The notes under the pieces: model-generated
The model's input: the letters and a program-made list of their open reading frames with translations, nothing else
Told to the model about the DNA's origin: nothing
The model's database searches: none
Position numbers and translations under genes: made by a program
Shown: positions 42,488 through 51,226 of the stretch, piece after piece
Layout: each line of letters opens with the position of its first letter
Position numbering within the stretch: the first letter of the stretch is position 1
Source of the DNA: Paraflavitalea devenefica
Lineage (GTDB): Bacteria; Bacteroidota; Bacteroidia; Chitinophagales; Chitinophagaceae
Reading direction: 5' to 3'
Assembly: GCF_011759375.1 (NCBI RefSeq)
Contig: NZ_JAARML010000001.1
Coordinates: 2,046,001-2,110,000, forward strand
DNA length: 64,000 nucleotides

Positions 42488-43765
42488 ATGACATTCCGGG
42501 ATACCTTTTCCTTAGCTTTCAGGACCGTGCGTGGTAACAGGCTGCGTACAGGTATTACAGTAGCTATCATAGCGCTGGGCATTACTGCATTAATAGGTAT
42601 CAATACCGCCATTGTGGCCATCCAGCAAAAGTTCCTGGAGAGCTTTTCTTCCATGGGCGCTACGGGTTTCACGATCCGCTTCCGGGAGCCGCGTATGTTC
42701 TTTGGCAATAACTCGGATCTGAAAAAAGAGCAAAAGGGCAAAAAGCGGGAAAAGAAATCCAACCAGGGCAAGCCCATTACCAAATTACAGGCAGAGACCT
42801 TTAAAGCTACTTACCAGTTCCCTTCACAGGTGAGTATGAGCATATTCGGTACCCGGAACGCCATTGTATCGGCAGGCAGTAAGAAGACCAGCCCCAACGT
42901 GTGGGTGCAGGGCGCCGATGAGCATTATGCCGACCTCAACGGCTTTACCGTCTCCTATGGCCGGAACCTGAATACAATGGACATTCAATCGGGGCGTAAT
43001 GTATGCCTCATAGGAAGGGATATAGCGAAAAAGTTTTTTGGGGAGAACATAGAAACACCGGTTGGCAAAACCATTAAGATCAATAACATTCCCTTCCTCA
43101 TTGTCGGCGCGCTGGCAGCCAAGGGTTCTACCCTCGGCAGAAGCCTCGACAATGTCATCATTACCACCTATGCCAACGTGCGCAGCTATTTTAATTCCAA
43201 CGTGAATGCTTCTTATTCAATACAGATAAAGGTCCCGGATATCAGGTTAATGGATGGAGCTATTGGTGAGGCTACCGGTATCTTCAGGCCTATCCGCCGG
43301 TTGAATGTGACAGAGGATGATAACTTCGTGATTGATAAAAGCGACAGCATTGTAGAAATGCTGATGCGTAACCTGAGCTTCATCACCATCGCTGCCGTGC
43401 TGATCGGTATCATCACGCTGGCCGGGGCAGCTATTGGCCTCATGAACATCATGCTGGTGGCTGTTACGGAACGTACCAAAGAAATTGGCCTGGTAAAAGC
43501 CATCGGTGGTAAGCGTGGTAACATACGGGTGCAGTTCCTGCTGGAGTCTGTTATCATCAGTTTATTGGGCGCGGGTATCGGTATCTTCCTCGGCATTGTT
43601 GTCGGTAACATTGCGGGCCTGCTGCTGTCTACCAGTTTTGTAATCCCCTGGAACTGGGTAATAGCGGGGGTAGTCATTTGTTCCCTGGTAGGGTTGGGCG
43701 CCGGTCTGTATCCTGCCATCAAGGCTTCCCGGCTGAATCCTATTGATGCGTTGCGCTACGAATAA
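42488..43765 (+). CDS. MacB/FtsX-like ABC transporter permease
   Basis: 425 residues: one N-terminal membrane segment (TGITVAIIALGITALIGI), a periplasmic domain of about 240 residues with a highly charged stretch (KKEQKGKKREKKSNQGK), then three membrane segments with the FtsX-family AVTERTKEIGLVKAIGGKRG and final YPAIKASRLNPIDALRYE. These match the MacB-type permease. No ATPase gene is adjacent; it must work with a subunit encoded elsewhere. The ATG at 42488 is preferred to a TTG two codons upstream. A near-consensus -7 box TACTTTAG lies about 5-15 bp upstream. Substrate unknown. Confidence 0.87.
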   Translation: MTFRDTFSLAFRTVRGNRLRTGITVAIIALGITALIGINTAIVAIQQKFLESFSSMGATGFTIRFREPRMFFGNNSDLKKEQKGKKREKKSNQGKPITKLQAETFKATYQFPSQVSMSIFGTRNAIVSAGSKKTSPNVWVQGADEHYADLNGFTVSYGRNLNTMDIQSGRNVCLIGRDIAKKFFGENIETPVGKTIKINNIPFLIVGALAAKGSTLGRSLDNVIITTYANVRSYFNSNVNASYSIQIKVPDIRLMDGAIGEATGIFRPIRRLNVTEDDNFVIDKSDSIVEMLMRNLSFITIAAVLIGIITLAGAAIGLMNIMLVAVTERTKEIGLVKAIGGKRGNIRVQFLLESVIISLLGAGIGIFLGIVVGNIAGLLLSTSFVIPWNWVIAGVVICSLVGLGAGLYPAIKASRLNPIDALRYE

Positions 43766-43785
43766 TCTTCTAATTTAAAAATACA

Positions 43786-43865
43786 AAAGGTGGGTCGCCT
43801 TTCAGAGGCGGCTCACCTTTATCATTAAAAAGGGTGAGCCGCTTTTCAAAAGCGACCCACCCTTT
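43786..43865. terminator. Bidirectional double-hairpin terminator
   Basis: Two halves (43786-43820 and 43829-43865) are near-inverted copies of one another. Each half is itself an imperfect hairpin, for example GGTGGGTCGCC (43789-43799) with GGCGGCTCACC (43807-43817). A-runs and T-runs flank both. It lies between convergent genes. Confidence 0.85.
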
Positions 43866-43887
43866 AAAGTTATTGAGACTGGTTATG

Positions 43888-46434
43888 TTACTTAGGGTCC
43901 AGTATCTTTCCGATACGGTCATTGAGGTCCTGCAGGTGATAACGGCTCATCTTGTCTGAGTAAGCAGGTATCGCGGCAGCGATCTCTGCTTTCAGCGCAC
44001 GGAGGGTGCCTTTGGCAACAGACAGGATATCTGATTTCTTCGGGTCCACTACCGGGCCAAAAGAAATAATAATACCACCTCCACCACCGGCAGGAGCGGG
44101 ATTGATAATAGCACCCATTCTTTCCACGTAGGCCTTTTGCAGGTTACGGCGGTAATTGTCAATAGGTTTGCGGGCAGCCAGTTCACTCCAGATGCCTTTC
44201 TTCAGGTCTTCCATAAATTCATCCAGTCGATAGGCGGATGCGTCCCGGTTGGAAGAGGAGATGAGGCGTTGCATACGCAAGGTGTTCAGGAGTACGCCCA
44301 GCCATCCGTCCTGCAGTCCGCTCACCCGGTCGCTGGTAGGAGAAGATATCTTATCCAGGATATTCTTATCCAGCAGCCAGGTAGGTGTTTCGAAATAGTT
44401 TTTCTGCATAAAGGTCATGGCCTCTTTTTGCAGCGCTTTCGGAACTACCGTATATACATTGCCTTCCTGCTCGGTGGTTTTATAGTCGGTATAAATACCA
44501 CCTACATAAGTAGCGGCATGACCAAAGTAGCGGCTGAATTGTCCAATCGCTTCATTATAAATCTCATCCAGGTTTTCATAATCTTCTCCCTTTTCATTCA
44601 GCCAGCCAGCCAGTTTAGGCATCATCCACTTCAGGTTCTTGATACCGTATTCATTAGCTTTCATATTGTTGTCACCCAGTGATTCAGTCTGCGCCCTGGG
44701 GTCCACACCATTCTGGTGAATGAAACGGAGGCGAGGGTTGCTGTAGTGGCTCTTTACCCAATCATTGAGCAAAGCTTTTTCGCTGTCCTGGTCTTTATCC
44801 AGGATAGGCCTGTAACCCCATTCGATAGACCACAGGTCGTACTCTCCGATGCGGGGATACATACCGGCATCCGTGATCTTATCTTCTGGCTGTGCCACAT
44901 AGTTGAACCGGGCATAGTCCATAATAGAAGCGGTATGGCCGTTGGCTTCTACCCAGGCTTTATCACGCAGTTTTTCAACAGGCGTACCTGCCGAAGAACC
45001 CATATTGTGGGGTAAACCCAGGGTATGGCCTACTTCGTGTGAGGATACAAAACGGATCAGTTGTCCCATCAGCTCATCATCATATTCAGCTTTGCGGGCG
45101 CGGGGGTCGCTGGGCGAAGCCTGGATCAGGTACCAGTTGCGCAGCAGGCGCATAACATTATGGTACCAGTTAATATGGGATTCCAGGATCTCACCACTGC
45201 GGGGATCATGTACGTGCGGGCCGCTGGCGTTGGGAATATCGGAAGGCTTATAAACGATAGCCGAATAACGGGCATCTTCCAGGCTCCAGGTGCTGTCTTC
45301 GGCCGGGGTAGGGGCTACCTTGGCCATAATGGCATTTTTAAAGCCGGCTTTCTCAAAGGCTTTCTGCCAGTCATTTACACCCTGGATGAGGTAGGGCACC
45401 CATTTGGCAGGTGTAGCCGGGTCTATATAATATATAATAGGCTTCTTAGGCTCTACCAGTTCACCGCGTTTAAACTTCTCCAGGTCTTCTGATTTAACCT
45501 CCAGGCGCCAGCGGGTAATCAGGCTGATGTCCTTTACGCCCTGGGGATCTGCGTCAAAATCTGTGTATTCCGTGGTAAAATATGCCACCCGGTCATCATA
45601 GTATCTGGGGCGCATCGCAACCTTGGGCAGCAGCACAATGGAAGTGTTGAGCTCAAAAGTGGCATTGCCGGTAGGGCCGGAAGGCATGAGGCCAGGGATG
45701 GGGGAGGGTGCCGCCATCTTACTGTAAGTCTTTACTGTTTTGATCTCTGTGTTGATCGGATAACTTTTGATATCAACGATATACGATTTATCAGGCTGCA
45801 GGCCGCCCAGGCGGAGCATGCTTTTAAAGAAAGAGGCAAAGAAAAAGATATCATTGTCGCCACTGACAAAGTCAGTAAAGTCTATTACAGAGCCGGTACT
45901 GTCTTTGGAAAATGCTTTTACATCGAAAGCGGCGGCAATGGGTTGAATGTTGGAGTTCTGTACGGATTTATACATGGGCTTGGTGGAGTCCTTTGCATAA
46001 ACCGAGAAAGAGATGTTGCGGAGAAATACTTTATTGTTGGGTCCTTTTTCGAAGCGGATCACATTTTCATTGATCTCATCGCCTGCATACCCGAAGAAGC
46101 CGGAGCGGGTGTCGGCGGGGGCTTTGGAAATGCGGTTCACTACCAGGATATCCCTGCCCAGCAGGGAATCGCCTACTTCGAAATACCACTTGTCGTCTAC
46201 TTTATGAACAGCGAAAAGCCCCTTACGGCTAAGGGCCTTGTCGGTGATAATTTCTTTGTAAGGTTTGGGGCCTGGTTTGGGGAACGCAGGGGGGGTAACA
46301 GCGGTACGGGGTTTAGTAGTGTCTGCAGCAGGTGTTGTAGTCGCCGGCCTTCTGTTCTGGGCAGAAACGGAGGTTAGTAAACTACTGGCAGCCACCATCA
46401 GTAAAACAGATCTCAGACTGAGGGTTTTCTCCAT
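43888..46434 (-). CDS. Secreted zinc-dependent metalloprotease (DUF5117/DUF5118 family)
   Basis: 848 residues. Signal peptide MEKTLSLRSVLLMVAASSLL, cut near VSAQ, then a Thr/Pro-rich linker. The zinc site is H466-E467-x2-H470-x5-H476 in HEVGHTLGLPHN, the metzincin-type extended motif. N-terminal parts (GLFAVHKVDDKWYFEVGDSLLGRDILVVNRI) and the region after the active site match the DUF5118, DUF5117 and DUF4953 layout of this Bacteroidota family. All three zinc His and the Glu are present. Probably periplasmic or surface-exposed; substrate unknown. Confidence 0.9.
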   Translation of the reverse strand: MEKTLSLRSVLLMVAASSLLTSVSAQNRRPATTTPAADTTKPRTAVTPPAFPKPGPKPYKEIITDKALSRKGLFAVHKVDDKWYFEVGDSLLGRDILVVNRISKAPADTRSGFFGYAGDEINENVIRFEKGPNNKVFLRNISFSVYAKDSTKPMYKSVQNSNIQPIAAAFDVKAFSKDSTGSVIDFTDFVSGDNDIFFFASFFKSMLRLGGLQPDKSYIVDIKSYPINTEIKTVKTYSKMAAPSPIPGLMPSGPTGNATFELNTSIVLLPKVAMRPRYYDDRVAYFTTEYTDFDADPQGVKDISLITRWRLEVKSEDLEKFKRGELVEPKKPIIYYIDPATPAKWVPYLIQGVNDWQKAFEKAGFKNAIMAKVAPTPAEDSTWSLEDARYSAIVYKPSDIPNASGPHVHDPRSGEILESHINWYHNVMRLLRNWYLIQASPSDPRARKAEYDDELMGQLIRFVSSHEVGHTLGLPHNMGSSAGTPVEKLRDKAWVEANGHTASIMDYARFNYVAQPEDKITDAGMYPRIGEYDLWSIEWGYRPILDKDQDSEKALLNDWVKSHYSNPRLRFIHQNGVDPRAQTESLGDNNMKANEYGIKNLKWMMPKLAGWLNEKGEDYENLDEIYNEAIGQFSRYFGHAATYVGGIYTDYKTTEQEGNVYTVVPKALQKEAMTFMQKNYFETPTWLLDKNILDKISSPTSDRVSGLQDGWLGVLLNTLRMQRLISSSNRDASAYRLDEFMEDLKKGIWSELAARKPIDNYRRNLQKAYVERMGAIINPAPAGGGGGIIISFGPVVDPKKSDILSVAKGTLRALKAEIAAAIPAYSDKMSRYHLQDLNDRIGKILDPK

Positions 46435-46894
46435 GTTAAATTTTATTTAATGGCTGAAGATAAGGAAAAGGGGTTCAAAGGGTAGGGCAGGATTATACCA
46501 GTGGTTAAAAACCAGGGATTCGTGACAGACGGAAACCTGTATACAATTAGGGCTGATTGATAGGTTCCAAACCGTAATCCGGCAGGGCCGGTTGGTTTGA
46601 TATTTGTTGTCAGCGGTAATTGCAAAATGCTTTTTGCAGGCGGATTAGTGGCGCATTAAAAGCGTTGTACATAGATGTTTTGTTTTTAAATTAATTCTAC
46701 ATTCGCCGCGGTTTTATTCAATCAAAACGCCTATTTTTAGCGCACCCGTTCAGGAAATTCCTTATCTTGTGAACCCTGTCAAAAATTTTTCTTGATCAAA
46801 ATCGCCTGTGGAAAAGCATTTTTCATTAGCATTGTGAGCTAATTTTTAAACTACAGATAGACTAATTTTTTCAAACACTAAAAAAAACACAATC
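46435..46894. other. Long divergent intergenic region
   Basis: 460 bp between the protease and exbB. It has a short hairpin (TGCAAAA pairing with TTTTGCA, 46621-46638) and several imperfect -7-like boxes, such as TATCTTG at 46763 towards exbB, but none matches the consensus fully. No gene was seen. It presumably holds the promoters of both flanking genes. Confidence 0.5.
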
Positions 46895-47755
46895 ATGGCT
46901 GAAACAAAACCAACTGCGCCCGCCGCGAAGAGTAGTACATCTGTTCAACCGAAGAAGAGTAGTAATGCTATTTCATGGATCGCGCCAGTAGTATGTATTC
47001 TTGCTGGTTATCTGATCTGGAGGTTTGGCCTGGGCGCTGAAGGTAACTTTACAAAACCCGATTTATCTGGTGGTTTTTGGCCCAAACATGAAGGACCAAA
47101 AGGCGGATTGATCAAGATGTATGAGGGTGGTATTATCGTGCCTTTATTGATCGCAACATTCCTCACAGCGATCACTTTCATCATTGAGCGTTTACTGACC
47201 ATCAGCAAAGCTTCCGGTACCGGAAACATTGCTGAGTTTATTCGCAAAGTGCAATATCACCTCGCTAATAAAAATGTGGATCAGGCTATTTCTGAGTGCG
47301 ACAAACAAAAAGGCAGCGTAGGAAATGTAATGAAAGCCGGTCTGCGCAAGTACAAAGAAATGATCTCCAACACGGAGCTGGATACAGAGCAAAAAGTACT
47401 GTCTATTCAAAAAGAAGTAGAAGAAGCTACTGCGCTGGAACTGCCCATGCTGGAAAAGAACCTCGTGTTCCTTTCTACCATCGCTTCCGTAGCTACCCTG
47501 TTGGGTCTGTTAGGTACCGTATTGGGTATGATCTCTTCTTTCTCTGCCCTGGGTTCTGAAGGTGGCGGCGGTGCTGCTGCAGAACTGTCCCGCGGTATCT
47601 CTGAAGCCCTGTATAACACGGCATTAGGTATCGGTACATCTGCCTTTGCGATCATCTTCTACAACATCTTTACGACCAAGATCGACTCTATCACTTATGG
47701 TATTGACGAGTCTGGTTTCACTTTAACACAAAGTTTTGCTTCCCTCTACAAATAA
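46895..47755 (+). CDS. exbB: ExbB/TolQ/MotA-type proton channel protein
   Basis: Inner membrane protein of 286 residues that, with ExbD, uses the proton motive force to energise TonB. After a Lys/Ala-rich cytoplasmic tail come membrane segments ISWIAPVVCILAGYLIWRF and GGIIVPLLIATFLTAITFII, then a cytoplasmic domain, and the conserved pair LVFLSTIASVATLLGLLGTVLGMISSF and ALYNTALGIGTSAFAIIFYN. An extra N-terminal membrane segment relative to E. coli ExbB is usual in this phylum. First gene of the five-gene energy-transduction cluster; 148 bp precede the first exbD. Confidence 0.93.
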   Translation: MAETKPTAPAAKSSTSVQPKKSSNAISWIAPVVCILAGYLIWRFGLGAEGNFTKPDLSGGFWPKHEGPKGGLIKMYEGGIIVPLLIATFLTAITFIIERLLTISKASGTGNIAEFIRKVQYHLANKNVDQAISECDKQKGSVGNVMKAGLRKYKEMISNTELDTEQKVLSIQKEVEEATALELPMLEKNLVFLSTIASVATLLGLLGTVLGMISSFSALGSEGGGGAAAELSRGISEALYNTALGIGTSAFAIIFYNIFTTKIDSITYGIDESGFTLTQSFASLYK

Positions 47756-47903
47756 GGGTGAAGTAAAGACCAGTTTATCCGTCATGGCCAGGTTGGGGCA
47801 ATTGCCTGGTTAAGGGCATAGCAAAGCCGGCAAGGCCGCGACCGATAAATATGGAAATTGGCTGAATGTGCATCTCATTAGTTAGAAATTGAAATTTTAA
47901 ATC

Positions 47904-48572
47904 ATGCCAAAAGTTAAAGTACCGCGGAAAAGTACAACGATCGACATGACGGCGATGTGCGATGTGGCCTTCCTGTTGTTGTCGTTCTTCATCCTCACCA
48001 CCAAGTTCAAAACTCCGGATCCTGTACAGGTGACAACACCTAAGTCTGTGTCTACCAAGATTGTAGAGCAAGAGAACGCGGTATTGGTGACCATGGATAA
48101 AGAAGGTAAGGTGTATTTTTCAGTAGCCGACGAAAACAAGGATCAAAAATCTGAACTGATCGACATGATCGACCAGTCCAAAGCCCTGAACCTGACCGCT
48201 GCCGAAAAGAAAGCCTTCCTGGCTCCCGGCAACCTCATCGGTGTACCTTTTACGCAATTAAAATCGTATCTTCAGTTATCACCTGAGCAAATAAAAGCTT
48301 TTAAAGCGCCTGGTATTCCGGTAGATAGCGCCAATAACCAGTTGGTTGACTGGATACGGGCTGCGACTACCGCTTTCCAGGGCAAGACAATGAGAATGTT
48401 TGTAAAGGGTGATAATGATGCTAAATATCCTTCTTTCAAAGGCATTATTGATGCCCTGAAAAAGAATGAGTTATTTAAATTTTCCATGATCACTGACCCC
48501 GAAGGCGTTCCGCCCGGTACCGACCTGTTCAAGCGGAAAGAGGCCATCGGCGCCAAAGCGACAGATGAGTAA
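47904..48572 (+). CDS. exbD: ExbD-like protein, first copy
   Basis: 222 residues, a single membrane helix (DVAFLLLSFFILTTKF) whose Asp in TAMCDVAF is the proton-carrying residue, and a periplasmic domain of about 180 residues. The periplasmic part is longer than in E. coli ExbD (141 residues) and has an insertion around 90-145 (NLTAAEKKAFLAPGNLIGVP). Followed by the second exbD after 31 bp. Two ExbD genes in tandem are normal for Bacteroidota; the second may provide a different partner. Confidence 0.92.
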   Translation: MPKVKVPRKSTTIDMTAMCDVAFLLLSFFILTTKFKTPDPVQVTTPKSVSTKIVEQENAVLVTMDKEGKVYFSVADENKDQKSELIDMIDQSKALNLTAAEKKAFLAPGNLIGVPFTQLKSYLQLSPEQIKAFKAPGIPVDSANNQLVDWIRAATTAFQGKTMRMFVKGDNDAKYPSFKGIIDALKKNELFKFSMITDPEGVPPGTDLFKRKEAIGAKATDE

Positions 48573-48603
48573 ACCAAGTTTCTAATTTTAAAAAAATTGC
48601 GAT

Positions 48604-49131
48604 ATGGCAGAAATGGATACCTCGTCGGGTGGGGGACATAAAAAAGGGCCTGGTGTAAAAAAAGGGAAAAAGCTTTCCACGCGCGTTGATCTGACGCCGA
48701 TGGTGGATCTGGGATTCCTGCTCATCACCTTCTTTATCTTCACCACGACGATGAGCCAGCCTACAGCTATGCGGCTTTTCCTGCCGAAAGACACGGAGAA
48801 GCCCGAAGAGCAAAATAAGGTAAAAGCCTCCGGTGCTTTGAGCCTTATCCTGGCGAAGGATAATTCCATCTTCTATTACGAAGGGGAACTGGCGCCTGAT
48901 GGCAGTAACTTCAAGAGCACCAACTTCCAGGGGATCAGGGACATCATCATCAACAAAAAGAGATCTACCAGTCCGGACGATTTCGTGGTGGTGATAAAGC
49001 CCACGCCCGATGCAACCTATAAAAATACGGTTGACATATTGGATGAAATGACCATTAATGAGGTTAAACGCTATGCTTTGGTTGATATCTTTGATGTTGA
49101 ACTTCAGTTAGTTAAAGCTTCCGGGAAGTAA
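48604..49131 (+). CDS. exbD: ExbD-like protein, second copy
   Basis: 175 residues. A charged Gly/Lys-rich start (GGGHKKGPGVKKGKKLSTRV), then the membrane helix MVDLGFLLITFFIFTTTM with the conserved Asp, and a periplasmic domain ending VDIFDVELQLVKASGK. Same fold as the first copy, without its insertion. Part of the exbB-exbD-exbD-tonB-tonB unit. Confidence 0.92.
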   Translation: MAEMDTSSGGGHKKGPGVKKGKKLSTRVDLTPMVDLGFLLITFFIFTTTMSQPTAMRLFLPKDTEKPEEQNKVKASGALSLILAKDNSIFYYEGELAPDGSNFKSTNFQGIRDIIINKKRSTSPDDFVVVIKPTPDATYKNTVDILDEMTINEVKRYALVDIFDVELQLVKASGK

Positions 49132-49199
49132 ACATTAAAATATTCATCAGCAGGTGTATGGAATCTTATTTAGAATGCATCTTATAACAAAGCACACGT

Positions 49200-50036
49200 A
49201 TGGAAGTCAATAAAATATTAAGCGCTGATGTTCTTGATATTATCTTCGAAGGAAGAAATAAGGAATATGGTGCTTATCAACTGCGCAAAACCTATAATAA
49301 GCGGCTGATGATCGCCCTTATTGTAACTGCGTCTATCATCCTGCTGTCGTTTGGCGGCTACGTGCTGTCTAACTTCTTAGGCACTGAAGACGAGAAAAAA
49401 GAACTGAATGTGCAGGATGTGCAGTTGGAGGAGATCAAACAGGAAGAGAAAAAAGAAGAGCCACCTCCTCCACCGCCACCCAAACCACCAGAGCCTCCCA
49501 AAGTGGAAATGGCTAAATTCACCCCTCCCAAGATCGTAAAAGATGAAGAGGTGAAGGAAGAAGAAAAACCACCGGAAGTGGAGAAACTGGAGGAAACCAA
49601 GATCGGTACCGTGAACCAGGAAGGTGTGAAAGATGAAGGTATCGTAGCTCCTCCGGCAGATGACGCCGGTAAAGGTGTGGTGGAAGCTCCCAAGAAAGTA
49701 GAAGAAGATTGGGACAAAACATTTACCAAAGTAGAAATTGAATCTGAATATCCCGGCGGTTCTGCAGCCTGGCAGCGTTACCTGAACAAAACGCTCCGTT
49801 ATCCGCAGGATGCTATCGACAACGAGATCCAGGGTACTGTAGTGATCCAGTTCATTGTAGACAAGGAAGGTAACGTGAGTGACGTGGAAGCGATCAGTGG
49901 ACCTGAAGAATTACGTGGCGAAGCAGTACGGGTAATCAAGAAGAGTGGTAAATGGACACCCGCCGTTCAGAACGGCCGTCAGGTGAAATCTTATAAGAAA
50001 CAGCCTATCGTATTCCGTCTGGAAACAGAAGGTTAA
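49200..50036 (+). CDS. tonB: Energy transducer TonB, first copy
   Basis: 278 residues. The cytoplasmic N-terminus ILSADVLDIIFEGRNKEYGAYQLRK is shared with the two other TonB-type proteins here. A membrane helix (about 37-60, IALIVTASIILLSFGGYVLS) leads to a periplasmic Glu/Lys/Pro-rich linker (EEPPPPPPPKPPEPPKVE) and the TonB C-terminal domain from about 185 (IESEYPGGSAAWQRYLNKTL ... GKWTPAVQNGRQVKSYKKQP). This binds TonB boxes of outer membrane receptors. Full and standard; its own terminator follows. Confidence 0.95.
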   Translation: MEVNKILSADVLDIIFEGRNKEYGAYQLRKTYNKRLMIALIVTASIILLSFGGYVLSNFLGTEDEKKELNVQDVQLEEIKQEEKKEEPPPPPPPKPPEPPKVEMAKFTPPKIVKDEEVKEEEKPPEVEKLEETKIGTVNQEGVKDEGIVAPPADDAGKGVVEAPKKVEEDWDKTFTKVEIESEYPGGSAAWQRYLNKTLRYPQDAIDNEIQGTVVIQFIVDKEGNVSDVEAISGPEELRGEAVRVIKKSGKWTPAVQNGRQVKSYKKQPIVFRLETEG

Positions 50037-50060
50037 TACCGCAGCCAAATAAATGATTGT

Positions 50061-50092
50061 AAATCCTCTCCGGTTCCGGAGGGGATTTTTTT
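50061..50092 (+). terminator. Intrinsic terminator after the first tonB
   Basis: AAATCCTCTCCGG (50061-50073) pairs with CCGGAGGGGATTT (50076-50088), one G-T pair, followed by T-run. A 150-bp gap with no gene follows. Confidence 0.8.
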
Positions 50093-50238
50093 ATGCCTGT
50101 ATGTTTGTTTACATAACTATCACCTATACACTGAAATAAGGCTGGTGATGCAGTACAATGCAGATTGCACAAGGGTTTCCAAAAAATAAACATCTGTGGA
50201 ATGTGTTTTCCAGGGCATCTTAATAATAAATATTTGCC

Positions 50239-51072
50239 ATGGAGATTACCAAAATCCTTACTGCCGACGTACTCGATATTATATTCGAGGGTCGCAACAA
50301 ATCGTACGGCGCTTACGAACTACGTAAGTCATACAAACGCCGCTTACTCATATCCCTCTCAGTTATGTTGTCTATCCTGCTGCTGTTGATCGGCGGCTTT
50401 GTATTTGCCAGCATGGGCGGTAAAGAGCAAATTGTTAAAGAGATCATCATCCCCGACAATGAGCTGAAACTGATTGACCAGGAAGAACCCGTAGAACCAC
50501 CACCGCCCCTGAAGACACCTCCCCCACAGCAGATAGAAACAAAACAGTTCACTGAGTTCAAGATCACCAAAGATGAACTGGTAAAGCCAGAAGAGGCGCC
50601 TCCTGCCATGGAGGAATTGGAAGATGTAAAGATCGGCACCGCCAATGTAGAGGGATTAAAGGATGATGGCCTTGCCGGGCCACCCGCAGATGAGGCGGCC
50701 GGCAAAGGGATCACAGACATAGTGAAAAAGGACGATACCGATTATGGCGCCACCTTCACTAAAGTGGAAATTGATGCAAAATATCCCGGTGGTATGCCCG
50801 CCTGGGCCCGGTTCCTGAATAAGAACCTGGCCAACAACTACCCGCAGGAGGCTGCTGACAATGAAATACAGGGAAAAGTAGAGATACTGTTTATTGTAGA
50901 TACCCTGGGCAAAGTAAGCAATGTAGAGGCGGTAAGCGGCCCTAAAGAGCTTTGGGAAGCTGCTATCAAGGTTATTAAAAAAAGCGGTACCTGGGAGCCT
51001 GCTATCCAGAACGGACGCAGGGTAAAATCCTACAAACGTCAGCCTATTGTCTTTCAGTTGAATAACGAATAG
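50239..51072 (+). CDS. tonB: Energy transducer TonB, second copy
   Basis: 277 residues, a paralogue of the preceding gene. N-terminus ILTADVLDIIFEGRNKSYGAYELRKSYKRRL, membrane helix (about 37-57, LSVMLSILLLLIGGFVFAS), shorter proline-rich linker (EEPVEPPPPLKTPPPQ) and C-terminal domain (IDAKYPGGMPAWARFLNKNL ... GTWEPAIQNGRRVKSYKRQP). Two TonBs may serve different receptor sets. Gap of 202 bp from the first copy has a terminator, so the second may have separate transcription. Confidence 0.95.
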   Translation: MEITKILTADVLDIIFEGRNKSYGAYELRKSYKRRLLISLSVMLSILLLLIGGFVFASMGGKEQIVKEIIIPDNELKLIDQEEPVEPPPPLKTPPPQQIETKQFTEFKITKDELVKPEEAPPAMEELEDVKIGTANVEGLKDDGLAGPPADEAAGKGITDIVKKDDTDYGATFTKVEIDAKYPGGMPAWARFLNKNLANNYPQEAADNEIQGKVEILFIVDTLGKVSNVEAVSGPKELWEAAIKVIKKSGTWEPAIQNGRRVKSYKRQPIVFQLNNE

Positions 51073-51125
51073 TAGTTATTGTGTTGGATTTCCGTTACCC
51101 CCTCTTCGATGCTGATTAGCGTTGT

Positions 51126-51154
51126 CAACAGTCCCGCATTATGCGGGACTGTTG
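51126..51154. terminator. Long perfect hairpin after the second tonB
   Basis: CAACAGTCCCGCAT (51126-51139) and ATGCGGGACTGTTG (51141-51154) pair perfectly. No T-run follows, and the last TTG is also the -33 element of the mnmE promoter. Confidence 0.65.
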
Positions 51155-51181
51155 CGTTTCAGGCCAGGTATACTATTTTTG
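51152..51181 (+). promoter_or_regulatory. Promoter for mnmE
   Basis: TTG (51152-51154), a 19-bp spacer and TATTTTTG (51174-51181) match the consensus. Transcription near 51188 leaves a leader of about 39 nt before the ATG at 51227. Confidence 0.6.
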
Positions 51182-51226
51182 TGCTGCTTTAGACACACGG
51201 ATAGGATATCCATAAACGAATACAAT

